A stretch of DNA of 64,000 nucleotides. Source: Amblyornis subalaris. Lineage: Eukaryota > Chordata > Aves > Passeriformes > Ptilonorhynchidae. The notes beneath the pieces were generated by a model. It saw nothing but the letters and a program-made list of their open reading frames with translations. It was not told where the DNA came from and made no database searches. Made by a program: the position numbers and the translations under genes. Every line of letters starts with the position of its first letter. Position 1 is the first letter of the stretch. The DNA lies in contig JACAXG010000032.1 of NCBI GenBank assembly GCA_018881555.1, positions 1,996,837-2,060,836 of the forward strand. The letters run 5' to 3'. Of the stretch, positions 24,851 through 35,173 are shown piece after piece.

Positions 24851-25300
24851 TCAGATGTGATGGCCAAGACAAACATAACTGGTCAATGTGTTGTCTTTCC
24901 TGGAAAAAATAACAGAATGCTTTTCTCTGCTTCTGCACTTCATTGATGCTGACCTGTAGCATGTCTTAAAAACACATTCATCACATGTCAGGTTTGCTTT
25001 TTCATTCTTTTCTTGACCACCAAGGACATTGTCTAGGCATTTCACATTCCAAACTGGAACTCCACAGTCTCCCCAAGTATAGCTCCCTAATTGTAGAGCA
25101 GAAATTAGGATATCCTGCACCCCATGTGTAGGAGGACATGAATTGTTAGGAAAGTAAGTAAGACAACACTGAAAAATATTAACAAAAGTCCAGTGTGTTT
25201 TGTTCCAATTTTTGCCCATCTGATTCTTCACAGTGACTTTAATGTAATCTCCAATACACTTCATAGTTACATTTTGGCACAGAAGTCCTGCCTTATGCAT
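24851..25300 (-). pseudogene. Cysteine-rich secreted-type reading frame, possibly decayed
   Basis: An ATG-started frame of 149 codons in unique DNA. It has 12 cysteines and four N-glycosylation sequons (NVT, NKT, NNS, NLT), which suggests an extracellular domain. The segment MKCIGDYIKVTV followed by SCPPTH and GDCGVPVW faintly resembles the C-x-x-D-W-x-V-T-V / CPP / ECG spacing of ZP-N domains of the PLAC1/OOSP group, but cysteine spacing differs by 5-11 residues. A viral envelope ectodomain or an unrelated exon are alternatives. There is no signal peptide in frame and a stop codon lies directly before the ATG. A second frame at 24750-24962 overlaps its end and runs on 70 codons, as after a frameshift. 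No convincing splice acceptor precedes it. Frames this long also arise by chance in 64 kb, so function is not claimed. Confidence 0.25.
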
Positions 25301-28300
25301 TCAACATCAACCTCTAATTTTTAGTAGCCTAGAAGATTTTCCTTTTCTTCAGTCAGAAAGCTGAAACCAGTAATTCTTCCAAACCCAGTAAGTAATCCCT
25401 CAAAACATATTTTCACAACCAAAAGTAGAGGCTAGGCAATATCCAGAATAAACACAGTAGAATTCCTCTCCCCTTGACTCTGGAGGGATTTGTTTTCTGC
25501 AAATCACGAGCTACCAAATATCAAATAATCGTTTGCTAAAAATGAAAGGGAAGATTAAGATATCTCTTAAGCTCTGATGAGTCTTGGAGCACAGTGCCTG
25601 ACTATTAAATACCACAGTGCTGGTGTGGTGATGCTTAAGTCACTTTGTGGATTTGTCCCCAGTGATGCTGCTGTTGCTGAGGGTCCCTCTGAATACTTAT
25701 TTGTACTACGTCCCTGCTATGGAAAGAGAAATAGAAGATTCAGAAAGGTGGAATTGTGTAGACCTAGTGGAAGACAGGAAGGTCCACAGAAAAGAGTGAA
25801 CTGGAGTTTGTGGCTTACTTAGCAAAGTTGGGATGCTCTCATCAGACAGGAAAGGTGAAGGTGAGGATGTCAGAGCTCAGAAAGGGGATGTTGGAGTCCT
25901 GCTATAGACTGTGACTAAATGGCATGATTTACTCTCAGGACTGAGAGAAAATGCTAATGTGAGCCCTCTGAGGGAAAAGAGTTCTTACATCATCGTAGCA
26001 TGCCACTAAAAAGAAAGTTTTACTGCTTTCCCTGTCTCTGTCATCGGGGCTGGATGGAAGGATTCTGTCGCACTTGTAACCCCCAGGGACCCAGACCGCT
26101 TACAGACACATTGGAAAACCATTACTGTGTGGTGTGAGCTTTCCTACTCTGACTGAAGACTCTATAGGGATAAGAACTTGAGTCCTGTGGGGAATAATCA
26201 TGTCTCATTCTCTTTTTTCTTGCCATTTTAGCTGGGAGGCCTTGAAATTTCTGCCCTTCTTAAACAGGAGACTTCCACCCACGGCTGCTGTACTTGTCCC
26301 CATAGGCAAACATTTACACAGAGGTTGTTAAGTCCCCCTTTGATCCTGTGGCTCTGGAACAGTCTGTTCCATGCCTTACTCCACACTATCATGAGACTGG
26401 GAACTTGGGTCAGATGAGGACTGAGAAATTTGCGCACTGAAAATTAACACTTTCTGTTGAGAGCTCAGTTTAATGTCTTTGATGTTGGATTTCCTTGTTC
26501 TGCCTATCATTTCCCCTGCCACTGGAGGTCAATGCCATGCACTGCTTTGGATAGCTTATCACCTAATAGGGTTTATGTTCACCTACACAGAACCATCTCT
26601 TCTTTTGCTGCAAGTGTGCCTACAGTGTGATTGGCACAATGTTGTAAATAATTAGTGAAAGTAATGATATAACTCCCAGTGGTAATCTCGTCCTATTTAG
26701 GATACAACTACAATCTGAACTTCAATAACACCTTTGACATAATCAAACATCCCAGAGCCCTTTACAAAGCCATAAATTACTCACCTGTAAAGTAATGACT
26801 GCAGGGAATTACAGCAGGCAATGAGTCCATTGATCGGTGCTGGTACGAAATGAAGGAGAGGACGTACAACAGAGGCCACTCCAGAACTCTTTTTCTTTGG
26901 AAATTTCCATAGCACCTTTTATTTCTGCACGCATCTCTTCTCTTTCCCACAGAGACACGAGAGGAGGAAGACCACCTTGCTCTGACAGTCAAGGACACCT
27001 TCATCCATGCTGATCTGTAAATCCCGTCTGAAAGTGATGGGATTTTAGGCAGGACACAAATGTATGGGTTTATAGCCTGCAGGGAAAACTGCTCTTTAGC
27101 CAGTGATGCAAATAAACAAGTAAGTCACTTCCTTAAATTTGCATGGGCCATTTCCAAAAGCAGGGTTTTACTGCTGCTTTTAGACAAAAAATAGCAGTGA
27201 TTGCTTTGGACACCTCAGATGATACGCTGCACGCAAAATCAGGGCTGCCTCACCTCCTACCTTCTCCTAAGCTACCCTCTCTATGGCTAAGAGTTGTCCT
27301 CATGTTATGAGGTTAGTGGGAATTTTCTCCTTTATCAATTTCATTTAAAACTGGTCCCAGTTCTAGAAATCTTAAGTTAACAAGTCTGTATATCCATAAG
27401 CACTCTGACTGAAAAAATGGACTTATTTTGGTAGGCAACTCCTTAGTGTAAGAAAGAATTGCTAAATCAAGAACTCTGTTATTTATAGGATGATAATGAA
27501 AAATAGGGATTAAATTATTTTTGCAATTAAAAATACCCCTGTGATTTGGAAATGTTTTGTATTACATGAAAAATCTCAGAGATGTTTTCTTTTACCAGAG
27601 GGAAGACAGTGGGATCAGGCCTTATATTTGTAACATAAATACATATTTCTTAGCACCACCTGGAGCTCTTCTTGGTTTTGTTGTGTTCTGGGGCTATGGG
27701 TTTGTTATAGTCCTATTCTGGATTCCCAGAATATTACTGCACTTGTTATTGTGGTCCCAGCCTGACACCAATGGGACTACCTTATGGATGCCATTGAGTG
27801 TGGATTTGAAAAGTGCTGCCTCTGAGATAACAAATATTTTGGCAAGATGGGAAAGTTACAATAGCAAATATTTTGCCTGGATCTCGAAGGTATACTGCAG
27901 TTTTATGACTTGTGCCTTAGTTTTAAACTGTTTCGTGTTCTTAATTGCTTGTCTTGGGTATTGGACATGTTGATGGACTGAAAGCCATGGGGACTTCTCA
28001 TGGAGAAAGACAGCAATGTTTGGTCCCAAAGGCTTAATTTTGAAATCCAGCGGAATTGTTGTCCTTGTTCTTTGGATGTGACAAATGAAAAAGGGTTTCA
28101 CACTGAGTTTAGAAGGCATTTTTTGATGGCATGGGGCTTTTTTGGAATAACATACAAATAGAATAATTGGAACTTTCATATTTTAAAAAGTAGGTTTAAT
28201 TGGATTATTTCTTGTGGTCTGATCTGAGGAATATCAAAGCCTGCAAGACCACTTCTCTTGGATTCTGTGGGCTGTGTAGTGGACCCTTAAATGTTTGTAG

Positions 28301-31300
28301 AGGATAGGGAACCGTTCAGAAGCTCCCTGCTGATCTGTGTACAGTGTCTCAAAGTAGATGCAGAAGGAAAAATTAAGCTTCTATGGGACAGAATGTCATC
28401 AGTGTCCTCCTCCTTGGGTTGTCCTCAGCATTACAGCTTGTCTGACACAAAGCTGATCTTGGGAAAAAGCAAGTGAAAAAAATGAAACAGACTACTCTCC
28501 CATCAACTGATGTGTGTTTTTCTTTCTCATTTCCAGACTTTTTAGTAGTTTATCTTACACTCAGTGTCAGATACATTACATTGACAGGAGAGGATATTGA
28601 AATTCCATGGCAGTTTGAGGATTTTTGCTGTGTTTTGCTAGCTATGAATTAGTCCCAGCACTTCCAAATTTCCTCATTCAACAGCTTTACCTTTTTATTT
28701 TTTTTTTAGTATTGATAACTTTCTTTTTCTCTGCAGTCTAACATCAACCAAATGGATGAAAAGGTAACTCTATGAATACTGACTGATAAGCATAATGAGT
28801 CCTCCTGAAATCATCCCAACGAGAGCTTTAAGTTCTGCCTCCTGAAATGTGGTAATTTTCTTTGCAAACTGCTTGGTTACATATTGGTGCTGGTTTTTGC
28901 ATTCTGCAAGGAACCATGATGTTGCATTTATTAGCATCTTTCTAAATGTCCTCAGTTAGTATGCATTTGGTATCCTCCATGGGGAAATCTAGCTAATTAG
29001 AATAATACCAAAGAGTGGTTATTACTATGTTTCATATTTAAACAAAGAAGCTCAACACCTTTTTATATTTCAGTGAAAGTGATTTAGGAATTATTAAATC
29101 CAATGAAATAAGATTGATATAAATATTTTTATCTAATGGGAAAAGAGATAGTTATTGAAACTAGAAAATAGATTGCTTTTGGTACATGGGAAAACAGATT
29201 TAAATTGCTGTGTAGTATAACAGTTCCAATTTCGCAAGATGAAAAATGATTGTTTCACTATTGCCTTGTCTACTTTTGTTTTTTTCCACCTGTTCTATCC
29301 AACTCTATGTTTAGAAAGTAGTCTCTCTGGGGCAGAGAATTACATTTTTTTATTAAATATGTGGCAGGCATCCAGCACAGAAGGGCCTTGATTCCAGACC
29401 CTGCAGATTTGCATTAGTTCAATACAAGTGATAAATATCGGCCTATACCATATCAATCAGCAATACTGTAAAAGTATGATTTACTATCAACTCCTATTTT
29501 TATTTTGTATTTAAGGTGGAGGAAAATCAAATGCAAAATTATGACACGGAGAACAGCTGTTTAGGCAAAATGATGTATCAAAAATAAGCAAATCATTACA
29601 TATTGCCATGAAAATGCTGTATTGGAGCAAAGAATGCTTGTGTCTCTTTCTAAACTGAAGGCAACACTTACGCCACTTACCTAAATTAGTTGTGAGGCAG
29701 GTGGGTGCCATGTTCATCTCCAATGAACAAACATTTCTGAGCATGGGTGAAAAAAGTTCCTTCTTCAGGGCCTTCCAAGCTAGTCAGGGAGATCTCTGGT
29801 GATTTTAGTCGACCATGGATTGAAAAGCTCAGGAAATGAGTTGTAATTCATAGCTATCATATTCTTGGATGACTTTTAGATGTCTTAGACCTCATTCCTA
29901 GGGTATTGACCATAAATAACTCATGTGTCAGGAAAAAAAAGAATCCTGTAAAGAAAACGGGGAAGCAAAGTAGTCAACACAGCACTGAGCAGCATTCTGT
30001 TGCCAAAAAGAGTAGTATGACCCTTTGAGCATAAATAGTGAAACACTGACTGGGAGTGGTGAGGGAGACTTGGACTGGGTAGAACACTGTATACAGCAGA
30101 CATGTGTCTGTTTTTAAGAGAATATTGAAAAACTAAGACAACACAGAATAGACTGAGAAAAATTGGGTGAAAAAACAGCTAGTCTACTTGATGAAGTGGA
30201 CTGTAGTGAGCAAATCCAGCAATGCAAAGAGAATGCCTGATATTACAAGTCAAGTGACTCTGAAAAAAAAGAAAAAAAAATGAAAGGATGTAGCTGTTCT
30301 TGACTGAAATAAGTTTTTCTCGAGGATGGGTTCTCTGATCCATTGAATGTTTTCACACACTTTTGAGGCATACAGTTTGATCAAACAAAGGTACTCATAG
30401 TGCAGGGATAAAGAGGTAGTTTTTATGTAAAGTCAGGATATTTGATCAAAAGGTATTTTTTGGTCTTGAAAACTGTGGTTCTGATAAACTTTTCCACTAA
30501 CAAACTGGGTTTGAATCCACAAACCGCAGGTACAAGGTTCTGTATCCTACTGAACATTGCCTCAGCTAATCAGCTCTTCCCACCCCTATTTTTAATCTTT
30601 AAAAATGTTAATTGATCACCATTCTGATAATTTCCAGGCTAAAGATTTTTTTCTTTCTTTCCAGTGGACACATAGTGATTAAATGCTCAGGAGGAACAAA
30701 ACGCAATTATGCAGGTTTTCATTCCTCCATACATGCTAATTAGAACAGATAAACCTTTTGCTACAGCATTTATAGTATTTGTGGGGATAATGTATCTGGA
30801 AGATAAGAAGGGACAATATTTCACAATAATTTAACATGAAGTATTTTCCATAATGGATCCATGGGGAATGGTTCAGTTATCAGATGCTGAGACAGCAGTG
30901 TATTTATGAAGCATTATTGTAAAAACACATACAGCAATGGCAGACTGCAAATCACAGCAAGTCACCCAAGTAATGTTATAGCTCTTGGTGGAAAGCTATC
31001 AGTACATTGTGGGTCTGAATTGTGACACTACCTGGAGCTGCATAACCAGCACCTGCTAGGTCATTACAAAACTTGTCTGGAAATTTTATGCTAGGTTTAA
31101 GAGGAAGGAATGGGAATGAAGTGTCAGAAATTATGATCATCTTTCACAGTTTTGTCATCTGTGATAAATCTCTTTCTATAGTTAGAAGATCTCCTTTATT
31201 GTAAGGATTAAAAAAGGAGAAGGAGAAAGAGAAAACCCTGAGAGCTCATGAAGCTTTATGAAACTTAACTTATACTGTATTTTCTTTTGCTTCAAATCCA

Positions 31301-32083
31301 CTTAAGTTCCTGGGATTGCTGTAGTATCGTTTAATTTAGTCTGACTGTGGAGAGATTGTATTTTAGACTGACAGTTTAACTCTTGAATAAAATGAGAGAT
31401 GTTTCTTTTGGACATTTATCTCTAAATCAATGAGGCTAATTGAGCACTTGCAAGAAAAATGTGAGGGAAATCACTTTGCAGTATTTTGCTTTTATCCATG
31501 AAAACACTAAATGCATACATGGCCTTGTTACTCATAAATCCTAAATTGGAGACATTCCACTGAACTGTTAATTTCTATTTTGAAGTATAACTCCTCCCCC
31601 TTTTGAAATCCAAGATTTTTCTACTGGTAAAATGAGAGAGAAAAATACAATGAAGAATGACAAAGGAACAGTAGAAATGTGAATTGGGAATACAGTGCAG
31701 AAAATGACAATAAATGACAACATTTCTGCTAAGAAGATTCTACTTAACAGTCTTGAATTTAGTTCATGATGTGGGGTACTGACATGAAGAAAAAACCCCA
31801 CATTTTCCTTCAATATCTGCTAAAAAAAAAAAGTAGATTTTGTTCTTTGTATTTCTTTGTCTCAAACAGAACTTTGGACATTGAGTGTACTCTTAGGCTG
31901 CCTTTGCTTGCCAGATCCTGCTACACTGTGACCCTTCATAAATAGCAGTCTATTGCAATGCTTTGAGCATCCAGTTTTGGCACTCTGCACCATACAGAGC
32001 CTTTCAACTCTGTCCCCAAAGCCTTTGCATGTGGAAACAACCTGAATTGGAGACCTTATAGAACCTAAATACTAGAACAGTAC
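25301..32083. other. Unique DNA, no known repeat recognised
   Basis: About 6.8 kb with no CR1 or LTR piece that I recognise. It contains a weak microexon candidate at 28737-28763, an ATG-started hydrophobic frame of 135 codons at 27566-27973 judged to be chance, and a splice-acceptor-like site at 30664 followed by 26 open codons. Several A/T runs occur. Confidence 0.4.
28737..28763 (+). other. Candidate 27-nt microexon
   Basis: A strong acceptor (TTTCTTTTTCTCTGCAG, ending at 28736) and a plausible donor (AAG|GTAACT at 28764) enclose 27 bases. In one frame they read SNINQMDEK, a multiple of three with no stop; the two other frames give one open and one stopped. An upstream AG after a T-run lies at 28708-28709. 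This is what a neuronal microexon looks like, but single sites of this quality also occur by chance. Confidence 0.18.
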
Positions 32084-32400
32084 CTAAAGGGGTCCTACAA
32101 GAAAGCTGGAGAGCATCTTTTGATAAAGGTGTGTTGTGACAGGATAAGGGGGAAGGGATTTAAACTGACAGAGGTTAGACTTAAGATTAGATATTAGCAA
32201 GAAATTCTTTGCTGTGAGGGTCAGGCACTGGCACAGGTTGCCCAGAGAAGCTGTGGCTGCCCATCCCTGGAAGTGTTCAAGGCCAGGCTGGATGGGGCTC
32301 TGAGCAACCTGGTCTAGTGGATTCCAACCATAGCAAGGAGTTGGAATGAGATGATCTTAAAGGTCCTTTCCAACCCAGATGATTCTGATTCCATTATTCT
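32084..32400 (+). mobile_element. CR1 LINE 3' fragment
   Basis: Ordered CR1 landmarks on the plus strand: CCTACAAGAAAGCTGGAGAG, GACTTAAGATTAGATATTAG, GCACAGGTTGCCCAGAGAAG, GGATGGGGCTCTGAGCAACC, and the end GATGATCTTAAAGGTCCTTT then TTCTGATTCCATTATTCT. The 3' end is about 32400. It is a relatively young copy. Confidence 0.93.
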
Positions 32401-32569
32401 GTCCAAATGCTTCTGTGGTACATCACAGGCCACACAAACACTGCTCTGGTCAGCTGCAGAGGCTGCATGCTATTCCATGCACTTTGAACTGAAAAAAACC
32501 CCAAACCCACAAAATAATTGTTATACTTTTGAACTTCTGTGTCCTACTTGGCATCACTGAGAAGAGCCT

Positions 32570-32872
32570 GCCTCCATTCTCTGGACACCTTCCCTTCCGA
32601 CACTTGTATATATTGAGGAGGTCCCCTCTCAGTTGTCTCTTCTTGAGGCTGAACAGGCCCAGCTCCCTCAGCCTTTCCTTGTGAGGGAGATGTTCCAGTC
32701 CCTTAATCATCTTTGTGGCCCTTTGCTGGACCCACTCCGGGAGCTTGTAGTACTGAGGAGCCCAGGACAGGACAAAGGGCTCCAGATGTGGCCCCACTAG
32801 GGCTGAGTAGAGGGTCAAGATCACCTCCCTCGACTTGCTGTCAATGCAGTTCCAATGTATCCTCAAATACTC
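32570..32872 (-). mobile_element. CR1 LINE internal fragment, antisense
   Basis: The minus-strand frame (32450-33016, 188 codons) contains VQQRATKMIKGLEHLP, ERLRELGLFSLKKRQLRGDL and LYSALVGPHLEP, all typical of the CR1 C-terminal coding region. The copy is truncated at both ends and opposes the CR1 at 32084-32400. The long frame is a remnant of the LINE protein, not a host gene; outside the CR1 part the frame runs on by chance. Confidence 0.9.
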
Positions 32873-33419
32873 AAGAGGAATGGATCTGGATTCCTGCTTC
32901 CTTTCCTCCTCCTCAACCTGCACTCCCCTGTAATACCCACTATCGTAAATTAATGTGCTTAGAGATGGTAGTGGTGTCAAGAAATAATTGCATTTCTTTC
33001 CGACTGTCTTTCTCACTAAGCATGATGGAAAAATATGTTTCCTAAAATAACTTTTGGAGTCAATAAAAGGAAGTGGTAGCAGTGGTTAAAGTTCTGGAAA
33101 GGTGCTGGATGGTGACAAGGTATCAAGATTGGATGACATGCTGAAGGAATTTAAAGAAAATGCTGTCAAAATAGACATAATCCCTCATTAAATTAATCAA
33201 CTCCAGCTGAGGAGTTTGATGGAGAAAGTATAAGCACCTTTTAAAAAAGTGTTAGAAATTGTAGATTTCAGTTTTGCTTTAGTATTAAAACAAAATTTGA
33301 ATTATAAACGAAGATTTATTTTGTTTACAGAACCCCTTGATCGGTATAATAAGGTGAAGCTGAAGAAATATGGCTGCCATAAAACAAAATCACACATCTC
33401 TGTCTCCTGAGTATTTGAA
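32873..33419. other. Spacer, possibly older CR1 material
   Basis: The segment 33060-33420 has weak resemblance to the region upstream of the reverse transcriptase in old CR1 (for example GAGGAGTTTGATGGAGAAAG), but this is not strong enough to annotate. Confidence 0.35.
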
Positions 33420-33710
33420 CTGAATTGTAGGCACAAGAAGGCAGTTATTATAACTAATTTGGAATTTCAACAAGCCTTTTATGAAACCCCTTGAAGAAGG
33501 CTTTCAAGGAAATGAAGTAGCCCTAATACATTAGAGGTGAATTGCACTTATGTGCCAGAAACTGCTTAAGTGACAGAAAACAAGGGGCAAATCATCTTAT
33601 CCTAGATATGACTCACCTTGTGGAAGTGCTTCACGGTGATCCACTCTCTCAAGGGAGCCTTGGTGACTAGTTTGGAGTACATATTCCACTTTTAGGCAGG
33701 CAAAACATTT
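33420..33710 (+). mobile_element. Old CR1 reverse-transcriptase fragment
   Basis: The segment TTTCAACAAGCCTTTTATGA corresponds to the CR1 D-F-x-K-A-F-D motif. GTGACAGAAAACAAGGGGCA corresponds to the 'NWLSDRKQGV' part. The stretch 33617-33680 corresponds to the 'GVPQGS...LGP..FS' part, here reading about TGGAAGTGCTTCACGGTGAT. Frames are broken. The relic may extend to 34 kb but cannot be followed with confidence. Confidence 0.6.
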
Positions 33711-35045
33711 GATGAGTTAAACTCCATCCCTACATTTGAATGTAGAAAGAAAATCACCGTGTTCTGCATAGTTTGAGATATTGGTTATTAATGAGCTAGT
33801 GAAGAGATGAACTGTGTAAAATGATAACACTTGAATGTGATGCAATTATTTCACTGGAGAGAAATGAGGGATTGAATGTTCAGGAGTGTTTGTTTAGGTA
33901 TTACAAATGTAAATTAAATTTCAAATCCAATTGAAAAAAGAGAATAATTTGAAGTAATTATGAGTTAAAAATAAACTCTAACTCCCCAAACAAATAAACC
34001 TTCTCTCATTTCTGACAAGAGTTACCGTGGTTTTTCCATGTGCTCATCAGACTTCCATCACAAAACCCTCATTGTTCTCTCCCTATACTTCACCTCCTGT
34101 TTCAAAGCCAGATGCTTTTTTCCTCCTCTCCCTGCTCAACATGTTGTTGCCTTGCACCTGCCCTGGTCACTGGAGCTGTGGGACAAACCCAGGTTGAGGT
34201 GGGTGGGTTAGCCAAGCACGGTGTGGAGGAGGCAGGAGGTGTTGGGACAACAATATCTGGGGGCTGCTGCTGGCCTTTTTCTCTGTCCTCATTCTTCTCT
34301 CACTGCTCACTGAAGACAAATAGCTACAGGAGACATGAGAGCAGCAAATGGCTGAAACTGCTGAAATGGGAGCAGGAGGGGTTAGCTCTGCTAGCAAGCT
34401 CCTGCAGATAGTGTGGGGAGATCTCCTGTTGAGAGGAGAGGTAGCCAAAGCCAAATATCACATGTTGTGCTATGGTAAGGACTAGGTCGTAAACCAAACC
34501 TGATGATAACTTCCTGACATTGTATAAATCATTATTTCCCTCATCTTGGATACTGTGGTCTCCTGGTCATATTAGTGAAAAAAAACCCACAGCAGTCAGA
34601 AAACAGGACTGAGAAAAGTAATGATAGAAGTATATAAATCATTGTATGTTTTAGGAAAAATATATAAGTCCCTCTTTTTTGGCCTTTCTGCATAACAGAA
34701 GTAGAACAATCACTCGTCATATGACGGACATTTCTAAAGGCTCACAGGTTTCTCTGTATGTGACACCACTTTGATATCTTTCTGGAGTACTAAATATTTA
34801 TTTCTTTTATTAACAGTATTCTTGGATTGTAAAACTTTGCATTGCAAATCAGGAGAAAAAAGCAGCAAATTTAAATTACCACATCTCAGGTTAATTGTTA
34901 GGAGTAGGCAGTACTGGTGATAACTTGTTCATATAATAGCTTGAAATACTTTGTGCTGATCTGTTTATCAGTTCTCCAATCAAACATGAAGAGAATTAGA
35001 TATGTCAGTTTGTATATTTTCAAAGTGAAGATCTTTCCTGTTCAC

Positions 35046-35068
35046 TAACAAATGTTTCACATTTGTTA
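35046..35068. repeat. Perfect 10-bp hairpin
   Basis: TAACAAATGT (35046-35055) and its exact reverse complement (35059-35068) are separated by TTC. It lies 35 bases before the acceptor-like site at 35103. Confidence 0.85.
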
Positions 35069-35103
35069 ATTTGTTTCTCTGCTATGTTTCATTCCTCTTT
35101 CAG

Positions 35104-35173
35104 GTAAGAGGTCATTTTATGACATTTTGTCCTCAGACATGGCCCTGGAAATGGAAAGGTGGGCCAGTCACGG
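35104..35173 (+). other. Candidate internal exon of 70 bp
   Basis: A pyrimidine-rich acceptor (TGTTTCATTCCTCTTTCAG, ending 35103) and a consensus donor (CGG|GTGAGT at 35174) bound 70 bases. One frame, offset by two bases, is open for 22 codons and reads KRSFYDILSSDMALEMERWA then SH, with a protein-like mix of residues. The frame with no offset is also open. A second acceptor-like AG at 35136 would give a 37-base exon. I do not recognise the peptide. An untranslated or non-coding RNA exon, or a chance pair of sites, are equally possible. Confidence 0.22.

Noticed and set aside
27566..27973. 135-codon frame with two hydrophobic stretches
   Set aside because: No homology recognised; a frame this long is expected a few times by chance in 64 kb, and hydrophobic runs come easily from T-rich DNA.
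32450..33016. 188-codon minus-strand frame
   Set aside because: Its recognisable part is CR1 protein; the rest has no known homology.
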